From an uncultured Alteromonadaceae bacterium (GTDB taxonomy: Bacteria > Pseudomonadota > Gammaproteobacteria > Enterobacterales > Alteromonadaceae): DNA of 64,000 nt. Each line of letters starts with the position of its first letter. Within the stretch, counting starts at the first letter, position 1. The position numbers were made by a program, and so were the translations under genes. The DNA is taken from positions 124,001-188,000 of the forward strand of contig CANLWS010000004.1 in assembly GCA_947494925.1 (NCBI GenBank). The letters run 5' to 3'. Positions 34,865-43,768 of the stretch are shown here, in pieces. The notes under the pieces were generated by a model. That model had not been told where the DNA came from, did not search any database, and was given only the letters and a program-made list of their open reading frames with translations.

Positions 34865-34981
34865 GGCAAGAGAAATCAGCTAACTAAGGCTGAGCGCATT
34901 AGTTGATCTGCTTAGCGATACGGCAGTATCTTGTGACAAACCTTGTTAATGAATTTCTGAGGGTTTGTGTGCTTGTTTATG

Positions 34982-35440
34982 CTACACCTCTTCGTCAGCG
35001 TTTTTCTGAACTTCAAGAACGCGAGATTCTATCGCTTCACAAATTGCGTCTTGCTGCCCATCGTGAACGACTGCCATTCGACCTTTTGACGTGCTAAACA
35101 TGGTGAAGGTCACGTTACTGCGTCTATGCACAGCCAGACAAATCAAAGCCAGTAAGGTCCAAAAAGCGGCCACTGCCGCACCAGCAATAGATTGCTCTAT
35201 AGTTTCTGAAATCACTACCATCTTGCCAAATGCAAAAATCGCCAAAAAGAAAAAAGGCATAGCAACGAATTTCCAGATTATGTTTTTGTCCGTAAAGCCA
35301 ATAGGAAACTCAACATCAATCTGCTCATATGGGACTTTGAAGGAAACCTGCTCATGGGTATCCTGAAAGGAATGACGAATATAATCGTCACAAAGCTCTA
35401 TTTCGACCTCTCGTCCTTTAAGTTTTTGCTGAAATTTCAA
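34982..35440 (-). CDS. Small membrane protein, YcxB-like layout
   Basis: A 152-residue protein with two adjacent membrane helices (IIWKFVAMPFFFLAIFAFGKM and a second around AAVAAFWTLLALICLAV) between a basic/acidic N-terminal half that starts KFQQKLKGREVEIELCDDYI and a C-terminal tail with TFTMFSTSKGRMAV. The helical hairpin between two small beta domains is reminiscent of YcxB-type proteins, but this is only a layout comparison. Encoded alone. Confidence 0.65.
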   Translation of the reverse strand: MKFQQKLKGREVEIELCDDYIRHSFQDTHEQVSFKVPYEQIDVEFPIGFTDKNIIWKFVAMPFFFLAIFAFGKMVVISETIEQSIAGAAVAAFWTLLALICLAVHRRSNVTFTMFSTSKGRMAVVHDGQQDAICEAIESRVLEVQKNADEEV

Positions 35441-35779
35441 TGATAACTCCCTTCAATTGTTAACGACTTCAGTGGCTGAGAATCCTATCATGAGTGGAAT
35501 AAAAAAATCCTAGATAGTAGATTTGTCGAACTCGGTTATTACTTCTAAGAAAATGACTTGATCAATACCTGACTGGTTTAACTCAATATGTTGGCTCTCT
35601 TTTTCCATCTTTCAACTTTTAATCCCTTTATTTGTGTTGTTTACCCTAAAAATTAAAACTCAAGGGTCGAGATGTAGTGTAATACTCAGAGTTCAGCTTT
35701 TGACCTGACTCCAGCTATAGTGTTGGGCAGATAATACTTAGTAGTTACAGAAAAACGTCACCCCGGCTTTGGAGAAGCT
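35441..35779. other. Intergenic region with no gene seen
   Basis: This 339-base stretch lies between the divergent small membrane protein and the NTF2-like lipoprotein. It is AT-rich, with no open frame carrying recognisable features, and I saw no convincing promoter, hairpin or repeat. Confidence 0.5.
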
Positions 35780-36280
35780 ATGAAAAAGATGCCGCTTGCC
35801 ATAAGACATATGCTCACCTTTATCTTCGTTTTCCTGACAGGTTGTCAGTCAACCGCTTTTAGTGAACAGGACGATATCGCCGCTCTTCGCGCGCTAGATA
35901 AAGCCTATGCCGAGCAGTGGAAGGCAGGCAATGCCGATGGCGTGATGGCATTATTTACTCAGGATGCAACCCTTGTTCCCCATCATGGAGATGCGCCGAT
36001 TATAGGGCACACTGCCATTCGCGAATTTTGGTTCAATCCCAAATATCCACCAACCGTTATCCCAGCCTGGGATAGAGACCCTAAAGAATTCATCGTCTCC
36101 GGTGATATGGGTATTGTGCGAGGTCGTGCGCGACTGGTATGGGTATACAATCGCGTGCGCACAACCATCCCAGAGGGCAATTATGTGTTAATCGCTGAAC
36201 GACAGGATAAGGGTTGGCAGATAAGAATGCTCACCTGGAACGATGATCCGCGTGAGTGGATACAGGAAGCACTTGACTAG
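35780..36280 (+). CDS. NTF2-like (DUF4440/SgcJ-type) lipoprotein
   Basis: A 166-residue lipoprotein: hydrophobic signal followed by lipobox LTGC (residues 19-22). Then an NTF2-like/DUF4440 domain: ALDKAYAEQWKAGNADGVMALFTQDATLVPHHGDAPIIGHTAIREFW and later VLIAERQDKGWQIRMLTWN. The cone-shaped fold binds small ligands and in some relatives catalyses isomerisation, but no function is established for the exported forms. Monocistronic; a convergent terminator separates it from the tag operon. Confidence 0.85.
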   Translation: MKKMPLAIRHMLTFIFVFLTGCQSTAFSEQDDIAALRALDKAYAEQWKAGNADGVMALFTQDATLVPHHGDAPIIGHTAIREFWFNPKYPPTVIPAWDRDPKEFIVSGDMGIVRGRARLVWVYNRVRTTIPEGNYVLIAERQDKGWQIRMLTWNDDPREWIQEALD

Positions 36281-36321
36281 TTGAGAATTGTGTAGGTAAT
36301 CACTGAGCTGCAATAAAATAC

Positions 36322-36362
36322 TAAAAAAACTCAATACAGGGATTGCCTCGTCGAAATCCCTG
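36322..36362 (-). terminator. Terminator of the tetR-yciI-tag operon
   Basis: On the minus strand CAGGGATT ... AATCCCTG (arms at 36337-36344 and 36355-36362) is followed by TATTGAGTTTTTTTAG, a stem plus U tract just past the tag stop. It also lies between convergent genes. Confidence 0.75.
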
Positions 36363-36381
36363 CCTTAAGCTCTCGGGAACT

Positions 36382-36996
36382 TTATTTTTCAATCGGTCGT
36401 ACAAAGATATTTCGCGCTTTTTCGACTTTTTCCTTTGTCACGCAACCTAAAGCATGATCGTTTATCAACCCCATTGCCTGCAAAAACGCATAGACAGTTG
36501 TCGGTCCGACGAACTTCCAGCCTCGTTTTTTTAGGTCCTTCGAAATAGCAATGGACTCATTTGAAGTGGACTGGGTCTGAGGAACGACTTCGGTTGAATC
36601 TTTAGGCTCAAATTGCCAGAAATACACTGCCAGAGAACCAAACTCCTGTTCTATTTCAATAGCCTTTCTTGCATTATTGATGACGGCTTCAATTTTTCCT
36701 CTGTGCCTAACAATCCCTTTGTTGTTCAACAACTGTTCCACCTCAAAAGCCGTGAATTTAGCTACGCGATGAAAATCAAAGTCCATAAAGGCGGCGCGAA
36801 AGTTCTCCCTTTTTGCGAGAATAGTGCGCCAGCTAAGACCTGACTGAAAACCTTCCAGACAGATCTTCTCGAATAGCTTTTTATCGTCTGTAACAGGGAA
36901 TCCCCATTCCGTGTCGTGGTACTGTAAAAAGTCAGGGGCGGAACCAGCCCACTTGCACCGTTTGCATCCATCAGGACCGTCGAACAATTCACTCAT
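36382..36996 (-). CDS. tag: DNA-3-methyladenine glycosylase I
   Basis: A 204-residue base-excision enzyme that removes 3-methyladenine from alkylated DNA. It matches Tag throughout: CKRCKWAG with the zinc Cys near the N terminus, YHDTEWGFPVTDDKKLFEKICLEGFQSGLSW with the catalytic-pocket Glu, RHRGKIEAVINNA, and the C-terminal LINDHALGC supplying the zinc His and Cys. It is last in the operon tetR-yciI-tag, separated from yciI by 19 bases. Co-transcription with a TetR repressor hints at a chemical-stress-inducible repair operon. Confidence 0.95.
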   Translation of the reverse strand: MSELFDGPDGCKRCKWAGSAPDFLQYHDTEWGFPVTDDKKLFEKICLEGFQSGLSWRTILAKRENFRAAFMDFDFHRVAKFTAFEVEQLLNNKGIVRHRGKIEAVINNARKAIEIEQEFGSLAVYFWQFEPKDSTEVVPQTQSTSNESIAISKDLKKRGWKFVGPTTVYAFLQAMGLINDHALGCVTKEKVEKARNIFVRPIEK

Positions 36997-37015
36997 AAAA
37001 TAACACCTGAAAGTT

Positions 37016-37303
37016 CTAGTTAAGTAGGAAAGATAATCGCTCGTCGGCTTTAGAGGGGTCTACTTCAATCACCTCTGCGGTAACGACGTCCTCAGCAACA
37101 AATGGATCGTTGTTTAATCTGGATTCCAAATCATCCAAAGCGATGTTTTTAGCTAAGATTGCACCACCTCTGGCCGGCTTTATACTGCCTGCCAAAAGAA
37201 AAACGCCTTCATCAAAACCCTGCTGTAACCAAGCTTTGTGTCCTGCCAAATGCTGCCCAACAGCTGATTTATTTTTAGAAAATGTGAGAAACACGATATA
37301 CAT
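37016..37303 (-). CDS. YciI-family protein
   Basis: A 95-residue member of the YciI/ferredoxin-like alpha/beta family (MYIVFLTFSKNKSAVGQHLAGHKAWLQQGFDEGVFLLAGSI ... GGAILAKN). The His in AGHKAWLQQG matches the family's conserved active-site-like position; a possible role in small-molecule degradation is proposed for relatives but unproven. Its ATG is immediately adjacent to the TAA of tetR, so translation is coupled. Confidence 0.85.
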   Translation of the reverse strand: MYIVFLTFSKNKSAVGQHLAGHKAWLQQGFDEGVFLLAGSIKPARGGAILAKNIALDDLESRLNNDPFVAEDVVTAEVIEVDPSKADERLSFLLN

Positions 37304-37903
37304 TTATTCCTCCAGTGTTTTTATGTCGCTCGAGCCACGATTGACTCTGCACTTATCCACCCATAGATTCATTTGAGCTACTTCTTTTTTCACATAGTCA
37401 AAATCCCCAAACGCACTCCCAAGGATGGCAACGCCTTGACTCCAGGAAAGCACGCGCATAGCGAACTCGTCGGCTTGGTCCTTGATCCCCATGTCAACAA
37501 ATTGTCGAGTCAGCCAATCCCTGAAAAGTGAAAACACTTTATGTGCGTCTTCGCTGTCAGGATCTCTTTTCACCAATTCAGAAGACAAGGTACCGACAGG
37601 ACATCCATAAAATCGAATTTTCCCCCAGTTTTGAATAACAATATGAAGATAACGTTTAATTCTGTCTTCCGGCGCTAGGCTGGCACCTTCCCAACCATCC
37701 AGCATCTCCTGAGTCTGACCAAGTCTGTGGCCTATAACCGCATTCAAAAGCGCATTTTTTGTCTTAAAATGATGGTATAAATTGCCTTTTGAGATCCCGA
37801 GTTGTTTTGCCAGATCCAAAAACGAAGTGACTTCGACGCCTTGCGTGTAAAACAGTTCGCTGGCCACCTCCACTATTCTGTCACGGGTTTTTATACTGCT
37901 CAT
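37304..37903 (-). CDS. TetR-family repressor
   Basis: A 199-residue regulator with a canonical TetR N-terminal HTH (RDRIVEVASELFYTQGVEVTSFLDLAKQLGISKGNLYHHFKTK, about 8-50) and a ligand-binding C-terminal domain. The promoter upstream has two identical palindromes that fit autorepression. It leads the tetR-yciI-tag operon. The inducer is unknown; the partners suggest an electrophile or alkylating compound. Confidence 0.93.
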   Translation of the reverse strand: MSSIKTRDRIVEVASELFYTQGVEVTSFLDLAKQLGISKGNLYHHFKTKNALLNAVIGHRLGQTQEMLDGWEGASLAPEDRIKRYLHIVIQNWGKIRFYGCPVGTLSSELVKRDPDSEDAHKVFSLFRDWLTRQFVDMGIKDQADEFAMRVLSWSQGVAILGSAFGDFDYVKKEVAQMNLWVDKCRVNRGSSDIKTLEE

Positions 37904-38068
37904 GTATTCAAGCTCCGTTACTTACATTTTAGCGCTGGGGTAATCAGTGTCGCCCACTTACACTCCTCCATAATAGGAAGAGTGATCCAGTTGATTTAAA
38001 GACAGTCCATTTTTGAACCGATGAACCAAATCTGGATTTGCGAGAAAGGCCTCACCAAACAGACAGCA

Positions 38069-38112
38069 ATAATAGGACGATCGTCCAAACAATGTCAATG
38101 GGACGATCGTCC
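38069..38112 (-). promoter_or_regulatory. tetR promoter overlapped by two palindromic operators
   Basis: Reading the minus strand, TTGACA (38098-38093) and TATTAT (38074-38069) are separated by 18 bases, a strong sigma-70 promoter. The perfect palindrome GGACGATCGTCC fills the spacer (38075-38086) and occurs again just upstream of the -35 (38101-38112), centres 26 bp apart. The layout is what a TetR autorepressor would use. The transcript would have a leader of about 160 bases before tetR. Confidence 0.85.
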
Positions 38113-38215
38113 TATATAAAATATTATTCCTTTGATTGCATAGTTTGGGCTAGCAGAGTTTGAAAATGACAGGCCAGTTAATTGGATTACGTGAAAGAAT
38201 CAACAACAGCCATCA

Positions 38216-39196
38216 TCACTGAGAAATCACTTGGTAATCCAAACCAAAATGCTCACACACTTCTCTGACCTTCTGCTCTCTTTGCTCTACGAGTAGCTGC
38301 TTTATTTGGCTCCTTAACCAAATGAGTCCTTCATCTGCATTAAGTCGGCGGTGCCACATCATCGAAATCGAACTGTGAGGAATGGACACAGGAGGGGGAA
38401 CAACGGCCAGCCCCGGAAACGCTAAATAATCATGAATGAGATCGGTTGGTAAAATGGCGATCAGATCACTTTTTAAAATCATCGGTACGGCAGAGGAAAA
38501 CTTATTCACAGTGAAAGCCACCCGCCGGGTGAATCCTAACTGTTGCAGTGCCTGATCCGTGGGGTTTGCAGTATTTCCGGACAAGGTCACTAACAGGTGT
38601 TCTCCGTTGGCAAAAGCTTTAATGCTGAGATGTGATTTAGTCAATGGATGTTGCGTGCGCATCGCACACACATAGCTGGTATTAAATAAATGGTCCGTGC
38701 AGATATTTTCCAGCGATCGGTTGCCCTGGCCTATCACCAGATCGACTTCGGCATCATCCAGCACCTGTTTAGTTGATGCGATGGCATAAGGTATCGCATA
38801 CAAGTTAAGTCCGGGGGCTTGTTGTTCAAATAGTAAACGCATATCCGACCAAATGGTATCCACCACAATGTCGGGCAAGGCAACCCGGAAAGTTCGCTTG
38901 GCTGTCATAGGGTCAAAGTCACCTGGTTCTATTGCTTCATTCAGGTTATGCAACGAATCGCGGACTTTTATCCAAAGATTATTGGCAAAGGTGGTAGGCT
39001 GAATATTGCGGCCATCCGGCACAAACAATTCGTCTTTCCACAGCACACGCATTTTCGACACAGCGTTAGAAACAGCAGGTTGAGTCATTGATAATTGTTC
39101 CGCAGCTCGGGTAACTGACCCTTCAATCATAATGGCATCAAATATCACCAAAAGCTTAAGCTCTTGAGGTCTCATGTCATGCACCTGTAATTTCAA
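38216..39196 (-). CDS. LysR-family regulator divergent from a molybdenum hydroxylase
   Basis: A 326-residue LysR protein. HTH: LKLLVIFDAIMIEGSVTRAAEQLSMTQPAVSNAVSKMRVLW. The C-terminal effector domain has YAIPYAIASTKQVLDDAEVDLVIGQG, the NodD/LinR-like style. It is divergent from the (2Fe-2S)/molybdopterin genes, and a dyad lies nine bases before its start, so it is a likely regulator of that operon. Confidence 0.9.
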   Translation of the reverse strand: MKLQVHDMRPQELKLLVIFDAIMIEGSVTRAAEQLSMTQPAVSNAVSKMRVLWKDELFVPDGRNIQPTTFANNLWIKVRDSLHNLNEAIEPGDFDPMTAKRTFRVALPDIVVDTIWSDMRLLFEQQAPGLNLYAIPYAIASTKQVLDDAEVDLVIGQGNRSLENICTDHLFNTSYVCAMRTQHPLTKSHLSIKAFANGEHLLVTLSGNTANPTDQALQQLGFTRRVAFTVNKFSSAVPMILKSDLIAILPTDLIHDYLAFPGLAVVPPPVSIPHSSISMMWHRRLNADEGLIWLRSQIKQLLVEQREQKVREVCEHFGLDYQVISQ

Positions 39197-39204
39197 ATTG
39201 ATTC

Positions 39205-39222
39205 ATCATAATTATTTATGAT
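39205..39222. promoter_or_regulatory. LysR-type operator dyad
   Basis: ATCATAA-TTAT-TTATGAT is a perfect 7-bp inverted repeat with a four-base centre, containing the T-N11-A LysR motif, located in the 251-base divergent region nine bases before the LysR start. It is the natural site for autoregulation and for control of the oxidoreductase operon. Confidence 0.65.
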
Positions 39223-39447
39223 TTTGCTGTAATTAGTTTTTTTCATCATTTTTTGGTATGAGATTGATACCTTAATAGAATTATTTATTTGATGCTCATT
39301 CTGCATACAATCGAGTTCACAGTGTAATCAACCTATCCGGTTTGAATGCTTGTCCGTAAAAAATGTTCGAGGATAAACGTCACTCTATGAGAGCTGTGGC
39401 TGACATTATTGAATTGAGATTAATCGTCAAAAATTTGGATGTGAAGC

Positions 39448-39921
39448 ATGTTGAAACTTGAAGTAAACGAGCGGATTTACAACTTTGATTTGGAGGATAC
39501 TCATTCGCCGTTGTTGTGGGTATTGCGGGACCAACTTGGCCTGGTGGGTACCAAGTTTGGTTGCGGCATGGGTCAGTGTGGTGCCTGCACTGTTCACCTG
39601 AATGGCGCACCTGTCAGGTCATGCTCACTGCCAACCTCCGCGGCTGTTGGACAGGCTATCACCACCATAGAAGGATTAAGCCGCGAAGGACAACTGCATC
39701 CTTTGCAACAAGCCTGGGTTGAGCTGGATGTCCCTCAGTGTGGATATTGTCAGGCCGGACAACTTATGTCGGCCGCGTTTTTGTTGTCAAATACCCCCTC
39801 CCCCACAGATGAAGATATAGACAACGCTATGGTCGGTAATCTGTGTCGTTGCGGAACGTATAAACGGATCAGAAAAGCGATTCATCAGGCGGCAGACACA
39901 ATTAGCAAAGAGGGGCAATGA
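39448..39921 (+). CDS. (2Fe-2S) subunit of a molybdenum hydroxylase (IorA-like)
   Basis: A 157-residue two-cluster ferredoxin subunit. The plant-type cluster has Cys39, Cys44, Cys47 and Cys59 ([15 protein letters not shown]), and the C-terminal all-alpha cluster has Cys98, Cys101, Cys133 and Cys135 (CGYC and CRCG). It carries electrons from the molybdenum centre of the partner subunit. The gene ends in ATGA, overlapping the large-subunit start. Confidence 0.95.
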   Translation: MLKLEVNERIYNFDLEDTHSPLLWVLRDQLGLVGTKFGCGMGQCGACTVHLNGAPVRSCSLPTSAAVGQAITTIEGLSREGQLHPLQQAWVELDVPQCGYCQAGQLMSAAFLLSNTPSPTDEDIDNAMVGNLCRCGTYKRIRKAIHQAADTISKEGQ

Positions 39922-42185
39922 TGCGTAAAAATCCCTATTGGTCGGATAGCATTGACCGGATGCAAAGCGCTGCAATAGATGGTGAAGATTTCGCCCTACC
40001 CGAATTCAGCGAGCCTAGAATATATAGCCGTCGTACTTTTATGAAGTTAACCGGGTTGGCGGCTTCCGGTCTGGTGTTGGGCTTTGCCCGGACTGATGCA
40101 GCAAACAGCGCGACCTCCGAAGCGAACTCATTCCCGCTGGCCTACATACAGATTTCCCGAGACGGAAAGATCATTCTCTATGCCAAAGATCCTGAAATTG
40201 GTCAGGGGATCAAAACCGCGTTGCCCATGATCATCGCTGAAGAACTTGATGCCGACTGGCAAAGTGTTGAAGTTGTCGAGGCACCAACCAATAAGACGCT
40301 CTACGGCAGGCAATCGGCGGGTGGCTCCAGATCCGTTCGACGAAACTGGAATGAACTGCGACATGTTGGCGCGCTCGCACGCACCATGCTCACTCAGGTC
40401 GCAGCAAATAACTGGCAAGTGAATATTAATGAATGCACCACACACAAAAGCGTCGTAACCCACAGTCTGTCTGGTCGCCAATTCACTTACGCTGAGCTTG
40501 CAGAGGACGCAGCAAAGCTATCCATACCAGAGAAATCATCGATAAAACTCAAGAGTACCAGCCAGTATCAACTCTTAGGTTCCCGTAAAAGCGGGGTCGA
40601 TAATCTGCAATTGGTTACTGGCAAGCCCATGTTCGGAATTGACCAGAAGATCCCCGGTATGCTCTATGCGGTTTATGAGAAATGCCCTGCCAGGGGGGGC
40701 CGTGTTAAAAGTGCCAACCTGGAGGATATTCGCACCATGCCGGGGGTGACCGATGTAATTGTTATGCCTGGCCGTGACAACCCGTTCGGCCCCTTACCGG
40801 GTGTTGTTATTGTGGCGAAATCCACCTGGCAGGCGCTAGCGGCTAAACGAAAATTAAGTGTGCAGTGGGATGAAACCGATGCCGCCAAAGACAGTTGGTC
40901 CAGCGCAGTGGCGCAAGCACAAAAGCTTGCACATACACCCGGAAAACAGACAATTGCTGAGCAGGGAAACGTGGATAAACCCTTGTCTGAAGACACCAGG
41001 GTTGATGCTTTTTACCACTACGCTTTTGTCGCTCATGCGCAGATGGAGCCAGAAAACTGCACCGCCTGGTTTAAAGGTGACAGCATAGAATTATGGGTGC
41101 CGACACAAACGCCCCAGTGGGGCCGTGAAACAGTCGCTGAATTGCTCAGTCTCGATACAGCCAAAGTGTTCGTCAACCAGGTACGTGCTGGCGGCGCCTT
41201 CGGACGTCGTTTATTCAATGATTACATGCTGGAAGCTGCAGCTATTTCGAAACGGATTGCAGCGCCGGTTCAGCTTGTGTGGACCCGAGAAGACAGCATG
41301 AACCAGGATTATTGCCGTTTAGGAGGGTTTCATCAGTTATCAGGTTCTGTGGACAAAGAAGGTAAACTTTCTGCCTGGCAAAATCATTTTATTACCTTTA
41401 CCCACGATGGGAAAAAGCCACCAAGAGCGGGCGGACTTAAGGAAAACGAATTTCCTCACCCTATGATCAACAACCTGAAACTCACCCAGACAATGCTACC
41501 CTGGGATACACCCAGTGGTCTGTGGCGCGCGCCAAGCTCCAATGTATTGGCTTTTGTCATCCAAAGTTTTATTCACGAATTGGCTGTGGCCGCCAAACGG
41601 GATCATCTGGATTTCTTATTGGAATTACTGGGGCGACCACGCTGGTTGGAGCCCGGCAACCCCGAGATATTGCATACCGGACGAGCAATCAAGGTGATCA
41701 AAGAAGTGACAGAAAAAGCAGGATGGGGCAAGCCCTTACCTAAAGGTCATGGACTAGGGTTAGCATTCCACTTTTCACACGCAGGACACGTAGCCGAAGT
41801 TGCTCATGTCAGTGTGACAGAAGACAAGGTGCTAACTGTGCACCGGGTGACAGTGGTGGCTGATGTTGGGCCGGTTATCAATTTAAGTGGTGCGGAAAAC
41901 CAATGCGAAGGGTCAGTAGTGGACGGCCTCAGCACTATGCTGGGTCTTGAGGCTACATTCGAAGCGGGGCGCATAGCGCAAACTAATTTCCACCAGTACC
42001 CCATATTACGCCTTCCTCATACACCCGAGATAGATGTACATTTCATTGACAGTGATTACCCACCTTCCGGCCTGGGTGAACCGGCCTTACCTCCCCTTGC
42101 GCCAGCAGTAGGCAATGCAATATTTGCCGCCACCGGAGAGCGGGTAAGAACTCTACCTATCTCAAAGGAAGGGTTTAGAGTGTGA
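39918..42185 (+). CDS. Molybdopterin-binding subunit of an isoquinoline-1-oxidoreductase-type hydroxylase
   Basis: A 755-residue large subunit of the xanthine-dehydrogenase superfamily, two-subunit IorB-like type. A twin-arginine motif [11 protein letters not shown] lies at residues 36-46 followed by a hydrophobic stretch, so it is probably Tat-exported with its small subunit. Cofactor motifs include [19 protein letters not shown] and the C-terminal [19 protein letters not shown] with the catalytic Glu. The 4-base overlap with the small-subunit gene implies coupled translation. These enzymes hydroxylate N-heterocycles or aldehydes; the substrate is unknown. No maturation factor or cytochrome acceptor is adjacent. 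Confidence 0.93.
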   Translation: MMRKNPYWSDSIDRMQSAAIDGEDFALPEFSEPRIYSRRTFMKLTGLAASGLVLGFARTDAANSATSEANSFPLAYIQISRDGKIILYAKDPEIGQGIKTALPMIIAEELDADWQSVEVVEAPTNKTLYGRQSAGGSRSVRRNWNELRHVGALARTMLTQVAANNWQVNINECTTHKSVVTHSLSGRQFTYAELAEDAAKLSIPEKSSIKLKSTSQYQLLGSRKSGVDNLQLVTGKPMFGIDQKIPGMLYAVYEKCPARGGRVKSANLEDIRTMPGVTDVIVMPGRDNPFGPLPGVVIVAKSTWQALAAKRKLSVQWDETDAAKDSWSSAVAQAQKLAHTPGKQTIAEQGNVDKPLSEDTRVDAFYHYAFVAHAQMEPENCTAWFKGDSIELWVPTQTPQWGRETVAELLSLDTAKVFVNQVRAGGAFGRRLFNDYMLEAAAISKRIAAPVQLVWTREDSMNQDYCRLGGFHQLSGSVDKEGKLSAWQNHFITFTHDGKKPPRAGGLKENEFPHPMINNLKLTQTMLPWDTPSGLWRAPSSNVLAFVIQSFIHELAVAAKRDHLDFLLELLGRPRWLEPGNPEILHTGRAIKVIKEVTEKAGWGKPLPKGHGLGLAFHFSHAGHVAEVAHVSVTEDKVLTVHRVTVVADVGPVINLSGAENQCEGSVVDGLSTMLGLEATFEAGRIAQTNFHQYPILRLPHTPEIDVHFIDSDYPPSGLGEPALPPLAPAVGNAIFAATGERVRTLPISKEGFRV

Positions 42186-42226
42186 CAGACAAATAAGCGC
42201 AAAGAGGTTTTCGCGTTGAAATAAAA

Positions 42227-42317
42227 CGTCATCCCCGAAATGCTCCTGTCGGGGATCCTGTCAAAACATCATATTGAACCAACGAGATCACGGCCCAAAA
42301 GCATCGCCGGGATGACG
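42227..42317. repeat. Copy 1 of a dispersed palindromic repeat, with degenerate tandem remnants
   Basis: The element begins CGTCATCCCCGAAATGCTCC and ends CATCGCCGGGATGACG; its ends are near-inverted repeats and a second inverted pair (CCCCGA/TCGGGG) lies inside the left end. A related element occurs at 50448-50536 and a partial one at 50608. Directly after it (42318-42370) two roughly 27-base units, each containing GGAACATTGCTGGGATGAC or a variant, repeat in tandem. No transposase is present. It looks like a small non-autonomous element or REP-type sequence. Confidence 0.75.
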
Positions 42318-42379
42318 AGAAATGGCTGGAACATTGCTGGGATGACGAGATGACGGAAACATTACTGGGATGATAAAAG

Positions 42380-42427
42380 AAAGGGTCAGAGCCACCTATT
42401 TCATTTAAACCGGCTCTGACCCTTTTT
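42380..42427. terminator. REP-like hairpin acting as bidirectional terminator
   Basis: AAAGGGTCAGAGCC (42380-42393) and GGCTCTGACCCTTT (42412-42425) are a perfect 14-bp inverted repeat with A and T tracts at the outer ends, between the convergent molybdenum hydroxylase and methyltransferase genes. The core GGGTCAGAGCC recurs at 50316-50326, so the sequence belongs to a dispersed family. Confidence 0.8.
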
Positions 42428-42448
42428 ATCCCGACCTGGGTGAGGGAG

Positions 42449-43249
42449 TTAAGTTCGGGCTTTTGCTTCTTGTTGCTCTGGCGTGCGTAAGCGTTTAAAT
42501 CCAATGGGCAATAGCTGGGGTACACGCTCCATGTAGTCGGCGTAAGCACTACCAAACCGGGCTAACAAATCACGTTCTTCATAGCCTATGCCAATAAAGA
42601 CGTAAATCGAGAACAAGCTGGCCGCCACTAAATGTCCGACTGTCATCTCAGGGGTCGACCAGAACACAATTAACACGCCTAGATACATAGGATGACGAGA
42701 GAATTTGTACAGAGATGGCGTGATAAAACTATCGTTACTCAACTCCTTCCCTTTGTAAGCATACCAAGCCTGGCCAATCCCAAATAGTTGGCCATGACTG
42801 ATCATGAATGTCGACCATAGAACCAGGTTTGCGCCTAGAAGAAAGGATAATTGCAATGTCATGGAAATCGCTCCGGTAGCTTGCCAGACCACAATATTGA
42901 TGGGCTGCCAGGCAAGGTAAAACCACACCAGCACAATACAGGTGGCCAGTACGAAAACACTCCGTTCCAATGCTGTCGGGATGAATCTTAAAATGATCTT
43001 CTTAAATCCCGGTCTGGCCATCACACTGTGTTGTATGGCAAATGCTACTATTAATAAGGCATTGGCGATCACTGCTGATAACCACGGAATATTGCCAATC
43101 ACCGGGCCGCTGCCAACCGTTTTCGCTATTTCCGGCAGTGGCAGGTAGTAGCTAGCAAATGGACCGCCTAAAAAGACGAGTAAATAGGTAAAGACACACC
43201 AAAACAGCAAATATATGGCTGCGCTAATCGCAAGTTGTAATGCTTTCAT
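42449..43249 (-). CDS. mddA: MddA/NnrU-like membrane methyltransferase
   Basis: A 266-residue, six-helix membrane protein of the isoprenylcysteine-methyltransferase superfamily. Signature blocks match methanethiol S-methyltransferase MddA: FAIQHSVMARPGFKK, ERSVFVLATCI, LYKFSRHPMYLGVLIVFW, MTVGHLVAA, and YEERDLLARFGSAYADYMERVP, where the HP and EER/D residues bind S-adenosylmethionine. MddA converts methanethiol to dimethylsulfide. Downstream of a LysR gene and a small membrane protein on the same strand. The symbol is by family resemblance only. Confidence 0.75.
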   Translation of the reverse strand: MKALQLAISAAIYLLFWCVFTYLLVFLGGPFASYYLPLPEIAKTVGSGPVIGNIPWLSAVIANALLIVAFAIQHSVMARPGFKKIILRFIPTALERSVFVLATCIVLVWFYLAWQPINIVVWQATGAISMTLQLSFLLGANLVLWSTFMISHGQLFGIGQAWYAYKGKELSNDSFITPSLYKFSRHPMYLGVLIVFWSTPEMTVGHLVAASLFSIYVFIGIGYEERDLLARFGSAYADYMERVPQLLPIGFKRLRTPEQQEAKART

Positions 43250-43308
43250 GAAATTCTCCTAATTTCTAATTAAGTGTCAGTTTTGCACAATGCAGATTCA
43301 GACCAGGT

Positions 43309-43605
43309 TCAATCCTGATACTTGGATCGAATCCGCAAGCCAATAACCATCAAGCCAAAAAATGCTAAATGACTGGCTAAGGTAAAACTGATGTTCAAAC
43401 CGAGTGTAAAATCGTTAATATGAGGCAAAACGTGAGCCGCTAATGCAGCTCGCGTTACAGGGCAAAAAAGACAAGCAGAAAGTACAAAGAGTATTCCACT
43501 CCCCATCAGTATGAGCGACACTCGCTGAGTAGCGCTTCGCAACAGATTGCGGTGCTTGATTGCGTTTTTTGCCATAGTATTTGCTAAGTGTTGTGCTGTA
43601 GCCAT
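43309..43605 (-). CDS. Small two-helix membrane protein
   Basis: A 98-residue protein of unrecognised family. Two hydrophobic helices (SLILMGSGILFVLSACLFC, about 29-47, and NISFTLASHLAFFGLMVIGL, about 71-90) flank a linker containing CPVTRAALAAHVLPH, and a basic tail (RIRSKYQD) follows. The Cys pair at the end of helix 1 (CLFC) could bind metal or a sulfur compound, a guess. It lies between the LysR gene and the MddA-like gene on the same strand, 59 bases before the latter. Confidence 0.7.
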   Translation of the reverse strand: MATAQHLANTMAKNAIKHRNLLRSATQRVSLILMGSGILFVLSACLFCPVTRAALAAHVLPHINDFTLGLNISFTLASHLAFFGLMVIGLRIRSKYQD

Positions 43606-43768
43606 TGCCGTTTATCCTGTTCCTGTTATTTGGACGGAGCGAAGCTTAATGACAGGCGAGAGGAAGGTACAATTATTAAATTTAATTGCCCTATAAGAAT
43701 TACTTTAATGCTATTAATTACAATAAGTTAGAATATTTTTATTGAGATATTTTTTTATTTCAACAGGC

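Noticed and set aside
38166-38222. Plus-strand 18-codon frame ending in HHH between the tetR promoter and lysR
   Set aside because: It has only a weak ribosome site, overlaps the lysR 3' end and no promoter in that direction was seen.
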